Source: Capitulum mitella (Eukaryota > Arthropoda > Thecostraca > Pollicipedomorpha > Pollicipedidae). From it: a stretch of 64,000 nt of DNA. Each line of letters opens with the position of its first letter. Position 1 is the stretch's first letter. Both the position numbers and the translations under genes were made by a program. Of this stretch, positions 22,310 to 34,729 are shown one piece after another. Location: the NCBI GenBank assembly GCA_030062745.1, contig CP099846.1, positions 24,655,701 through 24,719,700 of the forward strand. The letters run 5' to 3'. The notes below the pieces were generated by a model that saw only the letters and a program-made list of their open reading frames with translations, searched no databases and had not been told where the DNA came from.

Positions 22310-22495
22310 GATAGTTCAGTTCGGGAAGAATTCGTGGAAGGTCTCCAGATAGTTCAGTTCAGGAAGAGTTCGTGGAAGGTCTCCAAATAGTGCAGTTCAG
22401 GAAGAGTCCATGGAAGGTTTCCAGATAGTTGAGTTCGGGAAAAGTTCGTGGAAGGTCTCCATACAGTAGAGTTCGGGAGGAGTTCGTGGAAGTTT
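22310..22495. repeat. 38-bp minisatellite, about five units
   Basis: TTCGTGGAAGGTCTCC recurs at 22331, 22369, 22407 (variant), 22445 and 22483, an exact 38-bp spacing each time. Units share AGTTCAGTTCGGGAAGAG and differ by a few substitutions. Confidence 0.9.
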
Positions 22496-24116
22496 GACTG
22501 AGAGTGGTTGCCAGTCATAGGTGAAAGTTCAGGAAGAAAGTCCAGCCAGCCCAGAACATCATTCGTGAGTTGAGTGCTAAACCGCGCTCAAAAGGTCCTG
22601 GCTGCATCACGTTTTTTTGGTTATACGGCCACGAAAAATCCCAGTCGTAATGGCAACCGTCCAACTCACGAAGAGGACAGGAAGAAGGGGACACCAGGGG
22701 CAGAGGGGGCTTGGGATGCATCGCCGGGATGGGAAACGCCGTTTCGATTTAAACTGTATGTGTGGCGTGTTGAAGTACGAATGTGTGTGGGCGAGTGTTA
22801 GTTTCATTTTTTGGGATGTCCGGGAAATAAACGTCCAAATCGTATGACAAACTGGATCGTATGACCGATAACGACGAAAAAAGAGAACTGGAAGGCGATG
22901 AGTCGCGAGACATTTTCGTTCCTTGTGCGAGGCCGTGAAGGACTACATTAAATTCATGCGTGGCTCTCACAGTCAATTAAATCATCCTTGATTTATGTAG
23001 TTCGCTCTCTTCTCCCCCCCCCCCCACCCGCTTCGCTGATTTTCCTTCTTTGTTGCGCTAACGTACGGCTAAAATGACTTAGAACTGGCCTTGACACTTG
23101 GCCTTGTAATGACTGAATACCGTCCAGCCATTTTCTGCATAACGATCATTACCATTTTGCATTCAGGAACGGGCCAACGGACAGCAGTTACAACTTACCT
23201 GGTATTAATTAGTTTCGGTAACGCTGATGTTTTTCGTCACTTTGCTAATCACACTCAGAGTTGGGCTCATAGAATATCGAGATCTAAATTGTCCTTCCAT
23301 TTGTTAACTTTCGAGTAATTTGACATGTGTAGGCAGAACATATGAAATGAAATTATGCAGTGAAATGCTAGCAAGCGTGCATGCCAAATTAGCACGCTTG
23401 AGGTCAGACCCCACTCAGTTTTTGTCAATTATTTGCTGCTGTGCTCTTGAACGAACGAATGATAACCGCAGCTGAAAAAAATAAACTGTATTCGGCGCTT
23501 TTGCCATGCTGTCCAGTCTCTACAAGCGAAAAAAATTCGTTGAAATGTCTGTGATTTTCTGAAGTGCAGTCATTTAGCATCTCGTATTCAGAGCCACGTG
23601 CAGTAAAGTCGCGCTGAGTAATAAGCTTCCTCTAGTAGCTTTGGTCAGATGACAGATGTGCTTTTAAAGATTTGACCGACAACTGTAGTTTACTAAGTCA
23701 AGACAGGCTCTGAACGCGGTCACGTTGCTCCTCTCCGTTTGAGCTAAACGGAGTCAGATTTCAGTTCGTATAAGTTCGAAAAAAGGTGTTCAAAGGATCG
23801 TAAAATGACGTTGAAGTGTGATTTCGAATTTCTTTTGGACGGACAATTGGTTGACGACAAAATTTGCTGTAGCGCATTGTTCACAGGATCGAACAGACCA
23901 TGTTGGTAAATTGTGGGGTAAAATTTTACCTCGGAAACAGCGGGAAAGGCAGGTGCTCCTGCGGCATTGCAAGCATCGTTTTGGTATTAAGACCAACTGC
24001 CGTGTTTCATTCTTTGGTCGCGGCGCTCAGCTCCGTGTTGAAGTTTAAATACCCTGCCCCGTCGCGAGGCCGGGCGTTCGAGCGGCCACCAGTGTGCGCC
24101 CGTGTAGCAGATCGGC
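22496..24116. other. Intergenic, nothing recognised
   Basis: A C run lies at about 23015. No gene is supported. G+C rises sharply from about 24040. Confidence 0.45.
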
Positions 24117-24168
24117 CAATAATGGCTTGCAGGCCATTATTGTCCCCGGTAATGGCCGTTTACCGGGG
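24117..24168. repeat. Two consecutive perfect hairpins
   Basis: CAATAATGGC (24117-24126) pairs with GCCATTATTG (24133-24142). CCCCGGTAA (24144-24152) pairs with TTACCGGGG (24160-24168). They are separated by one base. A structured RNA or a transposon end are both possible. Confidence 0.7.
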
Positions 24169-24960
24169 CCGCCGCGCCGGAGGGTAGAGGGGGCCACCGC
24201 CCGGCCGTCCCAAATAGCCCTTGCCCCTGTCACCGGTCGGCACGGTGGGGCCGGCCTGAAGTCAATGAATGTTGAGCGCCACCGGAGGAACGCTTACAAT
24301 GTGAAAGCGCAACCGACCTGGCACGGTGTAATGGTCGGACCAATTGCGCGGATCGAATCAGCATTCTCCGATCATGGCTCGGCACGACGCGTCGGCCGGA
24401 CCGCTGTGCCACAGAAGTCGGCAGAAGATAAACCGATGGACACGTCCTCCAAACGTGGGTGTTTCAGAGGACAGGCAGGCCGCTCCGGCGGCCCTGTCCT
24501 CGGCCACATGATGCGGCACATGTCCAAAACTGAGCGCATGTAAGGGATGATGACATTTCCAGTTCACAGGCAAATCATTTTTTGCTGAAATCTTTAGTTA
24601 TCTTGTAGTTTACGCCACAAAAAGCATAGACATTTTACCATTTGAACTTTGTTATGTTGTTCTGTTTTGCGTGAATTGCCATTTTGTGATCAACTCTCTG
24701 CGACCTTGACTGGTCCTATATTTATCTGGCTTTTGGTCAAAATGTTTAACGTCATGATTACGTCATCCCATACGACGCGTCTCACTGGGCATAATGAGAT
24801 TACACTAAGACAACACCAACGTCATTTTATAATCAGCAAAGAACGTCAGACCATCATCATGACGGAGGAGGCAGGTATGCTGCGTGCCCGTTAATTGATA
24901 TGGCAACCGCGGACCCGCCCTCCGGCAATTAAGAATCCAACGCCACACCACAACCTCATG
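24169..24960. other. Intergenic, GC-rich then mixed
   Basis: GC-rich to about 24540 and ordinary after that. Open frames reach 149 codons (24094-24543), but several frames are open at once, so composition explains them. Confidence 0.4.
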
Positions 24961-25700
24961 GGCACGGCTGGACTTTGGGCCAGGGGTTTTGCAGAGCCCG
25001 CCGCTGGGTCAAGCGCGCGGCCCACGGTCAGTGAATGGCGGTCAGCCGTTCACTCGCCGGGTGGATGTGGGACATCCCCGGAGGTTATCGCTGCCCGTGG
25101 GCAACGGCTGGGCTGGATTTTGGGACCCACGGGGATGCAGCATCACGCAGCCGGGACACGGCGACCGAGGCCAGGTCGCCAGCAGTTGTCCCGGCCATGC
25201 CCTGTCACCAAGATGAGGTCGGGCGCGTGAGCTGTGGATAGTGGATGGGACGCCGTCCACACGCCGGGCTGGTGACGACCATACCCGGAGGTTTTATCGC
25301 CGCCATCGTCGCATGAGCTGGCTTGATAGTGGGCCCCAGGTTTTGCAGGTGTCACGCCGTTTGGCCAGGCCGTGACCTGCGGTCAGTGACGGGACGATAC
25401 CGTCCACTCGCCGGTAGGGAAGAAGCACCACCGGGGGTTAAGGTTCTGTCCCCGCCATCGTCGTATGAGCAGGCTGACGGGTTGAGGCCCAAGGGTTTGC
25501 CGAGTCACGCAGACGAGACCCGGGAGGCCGAGGCCGGGTCTCCGGAAAGGTCTCGGGTATGCCACCTGATGGTCGGTCACATCAGGTCTGGCGCGTTGAC
25601 TGCCGTAAGTGGACGGAATTGCGCTATCCACTTCCCGGAGCGGCCAACATCGCCAACGGGAGATGAGCTTGTCGCCACCCGCCGCCGCAAAGGCTCAGGC
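24961..25700. repeat. Diverged GC-rich repeats
   Basis: Related segments begin near 24968, 25109, 25317 and 25473. They share GGCTGGA-TTTGGG, then GGTTTTGCAG or a relative, then a CACGC-rich patch, then GTCAGTGA-GG and CCGTCCACTCGCCGG. Spacings vary between about 140 and 210 bp. The units are too diverged for me to state a consensus. No coding potential is supported. Confidence 0.5.
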
Positions 25701-26849
25701 CGCAGGGCGGCGGGTCAATGCTGAATGACTACAAACAAACACCGATTGAGAATGGCCGGCAACAACAAAAGAGCAACACAACGGCAAGTGAAGACCTGTG
25801 TGCAGTACCCCTGTGTACGAGAAAAACCTACCCGACATGTCGGAGGCACACTTACGTGAGGTAAAATTCATTATTCCAATACACCTGCCTCATTGAGGGC
25901 CACCATTTGGAGCTCGGATCCCGTCATAAATGCAAAAGGGAGCCAACGGACGCTGCAAGAAGGGGCTCAATCCTAGGACGGCGCCGACAGGGGGACTGAC
26001 CGTACCGACAATATCGGTGGTGTGTGAGACCCTTGTGCCGTGCGGCTCTCACGCCGCTGCGTCCGGGACACCTCTGGCATGTGTCCGGGGCAGACCTAGG
26101 GGCAGGGATGGGAAAGGGTTGCAGTGCAGACTGACGGGTCCGAGGGGTCCCGAGCCCGTGATTGGGCAGAATTTCTATGGCCGTTTTATTGAGGGAATGG
26201 GCATTCACCCACCCTGGAGGCTTCACGGTGTTTCTGGTGATCCTGCACCACTGGCAGGGAAAAAGTGGGCCCGTGACGTGTTATTAATTATACAGCTGAC
26301 GGGGGGTACGACAGGGGGTGACGGACGACGGGGTGGATGGGATTAGGAACCAGTGGAGGCGTACAGGCGCTTGCAGGAATCAGCAGAAACAGCTGGCATC
26401 GAAGGGAGAAATTAGTCACGTCATAGAAACAATGCCAATGAACCGAAATCCGGAATATTCTCCTCGCCGGATGGACGTTTATCCGATTTCATCTCTGTTT
26501 GGCCACCAAATGACCGTGAATCTGAGCGTGATGCAGAGAACCATCCGTCAACCCTGCCCACGCCCGGACCTCACCGTTCATCTTCATAACCAAAACCCTC
26601 GACGTAAAAGTGGACCGTCTATACGCTGTCCACATCTGACCTGCCTCATCTTTTAAATGTTCTACTGATGCCAGTAACCGCAAAATGCAGCCCGTTTGTG
26701 CGCAAGCGCCCCCGTTCACGGCCAGCGACGGCTCCACAACGACGGACGTGGGCGGCTACAGCTGTGTCCGGCTGGCGACACATGCGGAGCCCCGCAACGC
26801 CCTGGTACGGGTCCAGGCGTGTTCCGGCGGCCGCAGGGATCGATCTGGC
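25701..26849. other. GC-rich, no gene supported
   Basis: Continuation of the GC-rich tract. Open frames up to 138 codons overlap on both strands and show no domain. Confidence 0.4.
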
Positions 26850-27030
26850 CCATTTGCGCATTGTTGCAGAATGTTGCACAGTGTTGCAAGGGCCTATATC
26901 TCCGCAACGGTCAGCCAGAGCGCCAAACGGACACCGCCAGCGTGCTCGCGAGGCAACAATCGAGCAGACAGCATCTTGGGTCGAAAGTTGCAAAGATGTT
27001 GCAATGTTGCAAATCACCACCGCTGCAACG
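26850..27030. repeat. GTTGCA-rich patch
   Basis: TGTTGCA or GTTGCAA recurs seven times in two clusters (26862-26900 and 26986-27015). Spacing within a cluster is about 9-12 bases. Confidence 0.5.
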
Positions 27031-29639
27031 GCGCGTCACAAAGACAAAAGGGATATAAGTCGAGAGATAAACACTTAAATCAAACACAACACATGAACAA
27101 AAAAGGACAACAATCGAACGCAAGCAGAGGATGGCAGTGCAGCTCAGTGCAAGCCAACACAAACCCACAACAACGGGACGGAACATATGGCCAGCGGTCA
27201 GGCGGCCATTCCCGCGATAGACGGGAGCGCCGCCGGCGCCGCTGTCCGGCGTCAGGTCGGCCCGGCCGGACCGGGCTGCGTCATGCAGCGGGGTGGCCCA
27301 GAGCTGCACTGGCCAGTCCCAGTTGGCTGCCGACACTGCGAGGCCTGCTGTCGGAGCGTGGCGTCATGGGCCAGACAATGGCGACCCAGCCGGTGGCGCT
27401 GCTGAACAGGCTCTGCAAGCAGGCACCGCCACCGGATTTTGTGCTATGCGCATAGTCTGCGTACGTACTCATATAAAAACCTGGCTTAGGGTAGCGAGAG
27501 TTGGTAAGAGAGCCCGGAAATGCTGCTGGGTCGTTTAGCTTCAGGGTTTCCAACCATTTAGTTTTATTTGACCCTTACCGGACCTAAGGGTCAAATTTTC
27601 AGGTAGGTGTTATACGCTCCGAACGAGGGGGCAGTTGTCACCCCCCTCCCAAGCCAGTCCTGTGACTCTCTGAAGTAGATTGGGGATGCCCACCCATGCA
27701 TTATCTTGGTAGCCCACAAATCATTGTGGGTGCCCACCACATATGGTCGCACGTTAAATTCATAAATCTTTGGGGGTACACCATGGACCATCAGATCAGA
27801 TTTATGGTATCCTGATCTGCAAACCATGTTTTGTAGCGGTCTGGTTCCAGAATGTGCCAATTGGTGCAATCAGTGACCGTTTTTCTCAAAAGATCAGGTC
27901 CATGAAAAGTAAAATATCATCGCCAGCTTTTTGTTGGCGCCAGTGGCAGAAATGATATTTAATTATCACAGACGACATTTTTCATCATCGGGAAAGATAA
28001 AATAAATCGAAATCAGCGAAAAAGCTCGCCTAGTGACCGGTTTCAGGCTTTTTGAGGTCATGTCAGGTCAGTGCGGTCACTTGGTCTTAAAAAACGAAGT
28101 GTCGTCAGGGACTCGACCAAACATTCCTGTTTCGAGAACCGACTCTACATCTCGTCGGACTTCTGAGAAAGAAATCTAGCTCAGGTCTAGAAGAACGGCT
28201 AGGAGGCCTTCAAGAATCTTGAGACCACTCTGTGACATGGCATGATCTGGTAACAGCTTTTACTGGAAAAATTCAGAAACGTCGTACGGTCAACTATTGC
28301 AAACATCACGCTCTTGACGAAGGCTATTCACGGGTAGTCTAAGAAAAACCTCCACGGAGTGTGAACTATCTCGCTCGCGAAGCGAAGGTTTAATATCGAT
28401 CTCCGTACAAAAGGATGTTATCTAAATGCATCGTTCGGGGCGCATTTCTACGCCTCCTCACAATGTCACCTTAGAGCCGAGGCCCCTGCTGTTAAGGAAA
28501 TCCAAACTACTTCCCTGCGAATGCACAGGGCTTTGTTTATTTCATTATATTATATTATGTTATTATATTGTATTATTATGTCATTTTATTTTATTTTCGT
28601 TACTATTCATCCATTCAGTCACTTTATTATAGCGATACGTTTTTCGCCACATTTTTCCGAAAACACATTCTTTGGCTGGTTTATGTCGCAACATGCATGG
28701 GACTCCCCGCCAATGGCAGGCCTCTGGTATCGCGCAGTGCACGCACAAAAGGTGCTGCCACTCCGTGACATCCTCCGCCGTATGCCACGGTGCCGAAGGA
28801 GCAGTGGATGCTGGACTGAACACGACAACTTGTCAAAGATTTGCCCGTTTAATATTATCGGAAGTACTAAGGAAATCAGTTTTGTGTCCTGTGCAACGGC
28901 AAATTGTTGGTGCCTTTATTAAGGTCACAGCATGACCGACAAAACGGGAAATGACAGTTGATTCGACTAATTTGGTCAGTCAGCAATAGTTGGTTGGTTG
29001 GTTATTGGGGCTTAGGGGCGCACCGACTGCAGGGTCATTCGGCGCCCATCAGTCAGCATTAATAGCATGCGGTAACTAGCAGACAGTGGTGGGTAGTGAC
29101 CCGCTGTGTAGGTAGCGCTCAGTCATGCAACATCTGGAATGTCATTTGGCGATGGTCCCGGCCTGATTACTCGGATAATATCATCTTCCAGCGCGGGTAG
29201 TATCTTATAAAGAAAAAACTGATAGCATACTGTTAGCGGTACCACACTTCCATTAAATAAAGAAATATATTCTGCAGCATCTATTTACGCAATCTGCAGG
29301 TTCCACGTGAGCGCACAAACAAGGAATGCCCTTTGACAGTCGGTGTTCGTAAAATATGAATGTTATTCGATGTCCATAAAAAACGAAACATTTGGCCGAT
29401 AAGCAGAACTAAACAGTCCAGCGTGTACATTTCCAGGTAAACTTGTCGTGTTTGTTCGCTCTTCTGTGGTCCTTTAGGCTGATCAGGAAGAGACTCGTGC
29501 AGTGTTTGTGCTCGCTTTATATGAAGGAAATAGGCGCGTATTTTCGGAACGGTGCCTTGAAGCTCCCGTATTTCGCATTCATCCGATTAGCCATATGCAG
29601 TTCGCAAGATGCATAAGGCCGCGTCTACATAAGCATATT
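27031..29639. other. Intergenic, no gene supported
   Basis: A GC-rich block at 27180-27440 is open in several frames. A TATAAAA-like sequence follows at about 27471. A perfect 12-bp hairpin is at 27566-27596. The block at 28650-28830 is open on both strands. I can name no gene. Confidence 0.4.
27566..27596. repeat. 12-bp perfect hairpin
   Basis: ATTTGACCCTTA (27566-27577) pairs with TAAGGGTCAAAT (27585-27596) across the loop CCGGACC. A terminator-like or transposon-derived origin cannot be told apart here. Confidence 0.7.
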
Positions 29640-30330
29640 GCGCGCCTGCCGATCTATTCATAGGCGTGCTGGCCCATTCATTCGCTGTCGAGCCCATTCA
29701 TCAATTCGCCAGCCTTCTCATTCATACCGCGGCCCGGGCGAGTTGCCGTTGAACTTACGGTGTCATCTCCCCGCGGCGGGCACGCGCTCCCGACAAAGAC
29801 TACGCCCCGGCGACGCCGGATCCGGCGTTGACCGGCGGGCGTGAATACCCGCACGCACACGCGCGCCGAGCACCTGAGCGCACCGCTCGCACAACCACTT
29901 CCGGCGCGGCGGCACGCACACGTGCGGGGGGAGGGCGCCGCCCGAGGGCACTCGGCCGTATTGATCTCGTCTGAGACGGCGCGCCGGCCGACCGGGCCGG
30001 CAGGCCGGCGGGCACGCCGGTCGGCCGGCGGGTGGCGGGGCGACCTGCCCGTGGCCCGGGGCACCGGCGACCGGTACCTCGTCGCAAAGGTCACCGCTCG
30101 CGGTGATGGTCGACGGAAATAGCGCGACGCGGCCGGCGACGGCGACCGAAGCGCGGCCGCGTAAGCTGCCGGAACGACGCCTCGATGACGTCGGCTCGGG
30201 GGCGGTGCGCTGGTTAGGCGGTCGTTCTGATGCCGAGTGGCCTGTCGCCGTCTTGCCGGCTCCGACCAAAAGCTGGTCTCGGACCGGCGGGACGGCAGAG
30301 TTCCAGCTGGCAGAGACTCGTGCGTTCGAT
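29640..30330. promoter_or_regulatory. CpG-rich island
   Basis: A dense block of CG dinucleotides (for example GGCGCGCCGGCCGACC at about 29979) in otherwise ordinary DNA. Open frames of 93-168 codons on both strands arise from the composition. It may be a CpG-island promoter or part of an unseen exon. No rRNA similarity was recognised. Confidence 0.4.
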
Positions 30331-32142
30331 GGGAGGCGGCTCTCGCAATTTGTTGATGAGTTTAAAAATAAGGGGCGGTTTTGGAGTGTTCTAAAAATAA
30401 GTTAGCTCATAGTTTCATTAAACATGGCAAAGATCTTCCAGAGAGCGCAGTAAACTTAACTAGCAATAAAACCTATCTCTTAAATTGGGCACGCATGCTG
30501 GACAAGAGACTATTTCATGAAATACATGGGGAGCCAATGCGTAGGCGGCTTCCTGAGGAGCATTAAAACAGTTCTGAGTCGATTCAGCTTCGCAAGTTTC
30601 CGCACTCAATTATCAAATTATTGGAGCCCGAACTGGTAATGAGAATGTTGCAGTACCGTCAAAAAACGCGTAAAATCACGTCTATGGACAGAACTCACGA
30701 GGAAGAAAACTGAAGTAGTCAAAAGAACGATTATCTAATAAAACTGTTCCGTCGCCGTCGTTCAAGAACAAAGCGTTATGGTATGTCATGCGTTTCGTAG
30801 GATACCTGCATGAAGATAATAATTATGCGTATATTTGTATATATCGATATATAACAAGTATGTGTGTATCAAGCACACAGTCCTATAGGTTAGGAGTCGC
30901 CGAGACAGCGATACGAAACAAAAGGACCAGTGATATGCATTTATAATAAAAATGTAAACAACAGGCACCATGGACATTCCGCAAAACGACTCACCATTCA
31001 CCATGACTGAATGACTCTCTAGAGGATGCTGGACCAAGGACGCACGCCACTCTGGATTGCATAAGATGCACTTCTCCCAGACGTCTATACAGACAGAATT
31101 CCAGTGAATGCAAATAGAAACGAGCTACCACAGGGCGGGGCGACAACCTTCCGAACGTCCTTTATTCCGTAGTTCGTACTCGAACAAACAATGGAGCAAT
31201 CTTTCTGTAAGACTCCAGACCCAGCCAACAATTGTGCCTTTTCTCAAAGACCTAATCTCCCTGAACAGTACCTCACCGCCACTAAATCGCTTATCATCTG
31301 GCTTGATTTGGCCTGTCATTGGGCTTAGCCGCATCTAGACCGTTCAATTCCGCACAAACAAAAAACATTTCCATCAGATTCATATATCGTGTAAATCAAG
31401 AAACATTTCGTTTTTCTTTTGTACAGCCCTGCAGTGACAATCACGAGCAAGGCTGTAGGCGGAGTTGGGTCGAGTGAGTTCGGCATCTTCACATTTGGTT
31501 TTTCATCGTCGTTTTCGGCGACCGATTCGGCAGGTTTTTTGGCGAGTGACAGCTTTATACTGCGTGCTCAAGTATGATATTCCGGATCGAGTTTATGGCG
31601 TCGCCCAAGATCAGCGCTTACGCTTTTGCGTGGGGAAAATAGTTCGTGCTTGGGCCTTTCAGAAATTTAATAGACGTTGATGAATGAATTGTGGCCTTGA
31701 ACGCTGCGACAGCTCTAAATCAGGTTATTACTTACCGCCTGTTAGCCCTGGCCCACTCGATCGTGCACGTGGTTCCAATGCCTCGGGAATGTATTTCCTT
31801 TCTCTGAAGGCAACGAGTTTTCTGCGAAAACCGTTTATTTCACTGTTGTTACTCTAGCGCTTTAGGCATTCTATGAGCCCTGCCGACATTCAACTGGTAC
31901 AAATGGTTACTCTGGTTTCGAACGTCTTTCTTTGTGAAGTTCAGAGCTTAGTTGACATTTTGGGCACTCAGCATGCGATTCAGCACAGTGAATACGATTT
32001 CTTTTTCATAATTTACACAGAATATAGACCTATTTATCGATCTAGTTGCGATCAAAGAGCCACAGAAATGGTCTCGATAGAAAAAGCTGTGAACAGGCGG
32101 TTGGCGAACGCGAACAAAGCGACAGGGCAACTAATATTCATC

Positions 32143-32148
<6 letters not shown>
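30331..32148. other. Intergenic, nothing recognised
   Basis: AT-rich with short open frames. No feature is seen. Confidence 0.45.

Positions 32149-32177
<29 letters not shown>
32149..32177. repeat. TC dinucleotide microsatellite
   Basis: Uninterrupted TC repeats, about 29 bp. Confidence 0.95.
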
Positions 32178-32178
<1 letters not shown>

Positions 32179-32829
32179 AAGACAGTGAATTTCATTACGG
32201 ATATTTAATTGCGCCAACACCGCTAATTGTTTGGACAGAGTTACGCAACGATCCGAGTGCGGCCATAAGTAAGTGGTGCCATCTGTCGGCCGAAACAGAA
32301 TTAGAAGGCCTTGCTCCATATTTTCCGTAATTTTGTGAGAAACCGTTAGAATCACATCAAGCCAATGGGCTTTACTTTAAGCCTGATTAGGGGGCTCCAA
32401 TATGTGGGCTGACTTTTGCGATTTGAATAAATTTAGTCTTGTCATTTTGGCAATGACTGTTAAATACCGCGGATTTGTCCACCAGATGATGCACCTGGCA
32501 ACCAAATTTTGTAGTTTTATATTGATCTTAACACGAGCCAATCCCTTCTAATGAAAGCCAAATTGATAAGCTTTAATGTAAGCATAAATTGCCTACCACT
32601 CAGACACCCTGGCTTTAGGCCCCAAAAAGAATGGTGGTCTCTCTCTGCACATAAGCGATGACACTCAGGGACACATTCTGGCGGGGCGGGCGTAATGGTG
32701 GAAAGACCCAATGCTTTGTAGTTGAAGACTTAAGACTTAGCGTGAATACCAATATCATTTTAATCTTTCTTTTTGATTGTTTCCAATTTGGGCAGGAGGA
32801 ACTGTGAACGTCTTGGTATTCCTCAAGGA

Positions 32830-33030
32830 CATGTTTTTCAGACTTGTGCTTGATTCTGATCCGGACCGAACCCGGATTAAGAATCACATTTTTGGGTAAA
32901 TCGCCTTTGGCCCGAATCAGTTCTGAGAATGCAGCAGTGGATCACCTTTGATTTGGATCAAAATCCGAAAACGACCGTGATTCAAACGTTGATCCAGATC
33001 CAAACATTCTGATGCTGATTTTGATCCGGG
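32830..33030. repeat. GATCC/GAATCA-rich dispersed repeat
   Basis: Dense in GATCC, GATTC and GAATCA words, such as CCGTGATTCAAACGTTGATC. A similar stretch at 42240-42480 shares CCGTGATTCAAA followed by a GATCC-type word. It looks like two diverged copies of one repeat. Confidence 0.5.
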
Positions 33031-33380
33031 TCATCTACACTGTCAGTCCAGAGCCTATTTTAAGAGTAAATCACAGGGGGGGTTTTGTCTAGGTATGGGC
33101 AGTATAAATACAAAATCTGGATATTTCGCCGACCTTGTTTTTTTTTTCCTTTTTGTCTGACCTCATCGGGGACCAGTTTGGACGAGCTGGTGCAGCGAGA
33201 CTAGCGCTCGCAAATTGCTGAAACTTGGCCGGCTCATGGATTTGTTGGCACTATGCATTATGTCAAATTTTCGGGTTTCGGAACGTCGGGTTGGCGAAAT
33301 CCGACGCACTTTCGAAAAACTTAGACGCACTCTGCCTCCGCGTGCTCGATCATGGAAAAATCGTTCCCATGATGTTCCCA
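33031..33380. other. Intergenic, nothing recognised
   Basis: Contains a T-rich tract at about 33138. No gene is supported. Confidence 0.4.
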
Positions 33381-34070
33381 TGATGGTTCACACCAACACA
33401 AAACCGGGTGCGTTCGACAAAGAATCGATTGGAAAATGGCATCGCATGGAAGAGTCGGAGCCGGTACCGGCACGTGGTACGTGCTGGCCTCGGGAACACA
33501 AAAATGCCCGTTTTGCAAGGTTTCAACATGTCGTTATGTTTTCGGAAACTATTGAAGATACGGACCCGAGGACAACTTGGCCAACGACAACAATGTATCG
33601 GCAGGAAATCATTTAGCGGAGTCGACCTCATTCGCCGTGCGGGGTCGCCGCGGTGCGCCCTCAAAGTAGTTTTTTTACTGTGGTTCCGAATGCAAAGGCG
33701 CCAATGGCTGATACGAAGTTGGAACCAACGAAAAGCCCGTTCTTTTGCCGTTCCGGTGGTGTCAAACACTAATCAGGTGTGGCGCTGCCACTTCGGCCAT
33801 GCGACGCCATGCGAATGCATGCAGGAGGCCGAGATTTTGCCCATTTTCAATTGAGCTCGAGAACATTGCCAACCGCCGACACGACGTCCTTTCCGGTGTC
33901 TAATCGCCAACCGTAGTTCGCACCGAGACCAAATATGGTTCGTTCAACAGAGAATCGATTGAAAAACAGCATCATATGCAACACCACGCGCGGGACCAGC
34001 ACGTGGCGCATGCTGGTCACGGGAGCGCTTAAAAGGCCGTTCTGCAAGCTTTACAAAATACAGTAAGGCT
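33381..34070. repeat. Direct repeat pair, ~150 bp
   Basis: The segment at about 33390-33535 recurs at about 33920-34065. Shared blocks are GAATCGATTG, GCATCGCATG/GCATCATATG, and a later CCCGTTTTGCAAG/GCCGTTCTGCAAG. On the minus strand both can be read as a peptide with NRF-VERT-F. Frames are interrupted in both, so a decayed repeat is more likely than a gene. Confidence 0.5.
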
Positions 34071-34729
34071 AAATTTTACCTTCAGTTATAACAACTCGGG
34101 CAACTGTGTAGTCCCACGTCACAAGGTACCGACTGCATATCATTCCATAGGACCGCTGCCAAAAGGGGTAGCCGCAGCAGGCGCTCAGAGTGGTGGCATT
34201 TTTGGTTTTCGTTTTTTTTGTGTGTACACTGTGATTGTAGTAGTAGGGAGGGTGGAATTGCTGGCAAAATCAACACTGATAGAACGAATGGATTTTTATC
34301 GTTTTGACGTTACCATAACACAATTATAATTCACCTAACTAGTAATGCTATGGCGCATCAGGTAAACCGTTGCAAGTCGTGATTCTGCACAAATTCGACA
34401 TTTCCCGAGATATTTGTGTTTGATTGAAGATTGTGGTATCAGGAGCATCAGGAGCATACCGTTAAAGATACTACCTTTTTGTTCCTCAGTCAATATTGAA
34501 CATGCCACTATAACCTATCTGGTGTGTCTTGTTGTAGCTGGTACAAAAAAGGTCTGTATGTCGCGTTTTCATGTTCGTTTTTTTTTGCCGATCCGGAATG
34601 AAAATCAGCTTTTTGTTCTTAACGGAAATTCGTATGGATTCCATCGGTTTCACCTTGACTGTGCCTCTAATTTCAGGATTTCGCATACGTTACCGGGCTA
34701 AAAATGTCGCCATAATAGACAAATAGGCT

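Noticed and set aside
26685-27455. 256-codon plus-strand frame, longest in its area
   Set aside because: GC-rich tract with several frames open on both strands, no domain, no biased third position in one frame only.
29678-30269. Minus-strand frames of 138 and 168 codons in the CpG island
   Set aside because: Three overlapping frames are open at once because of composition; Arg/Pro/Ala-rich shadows.
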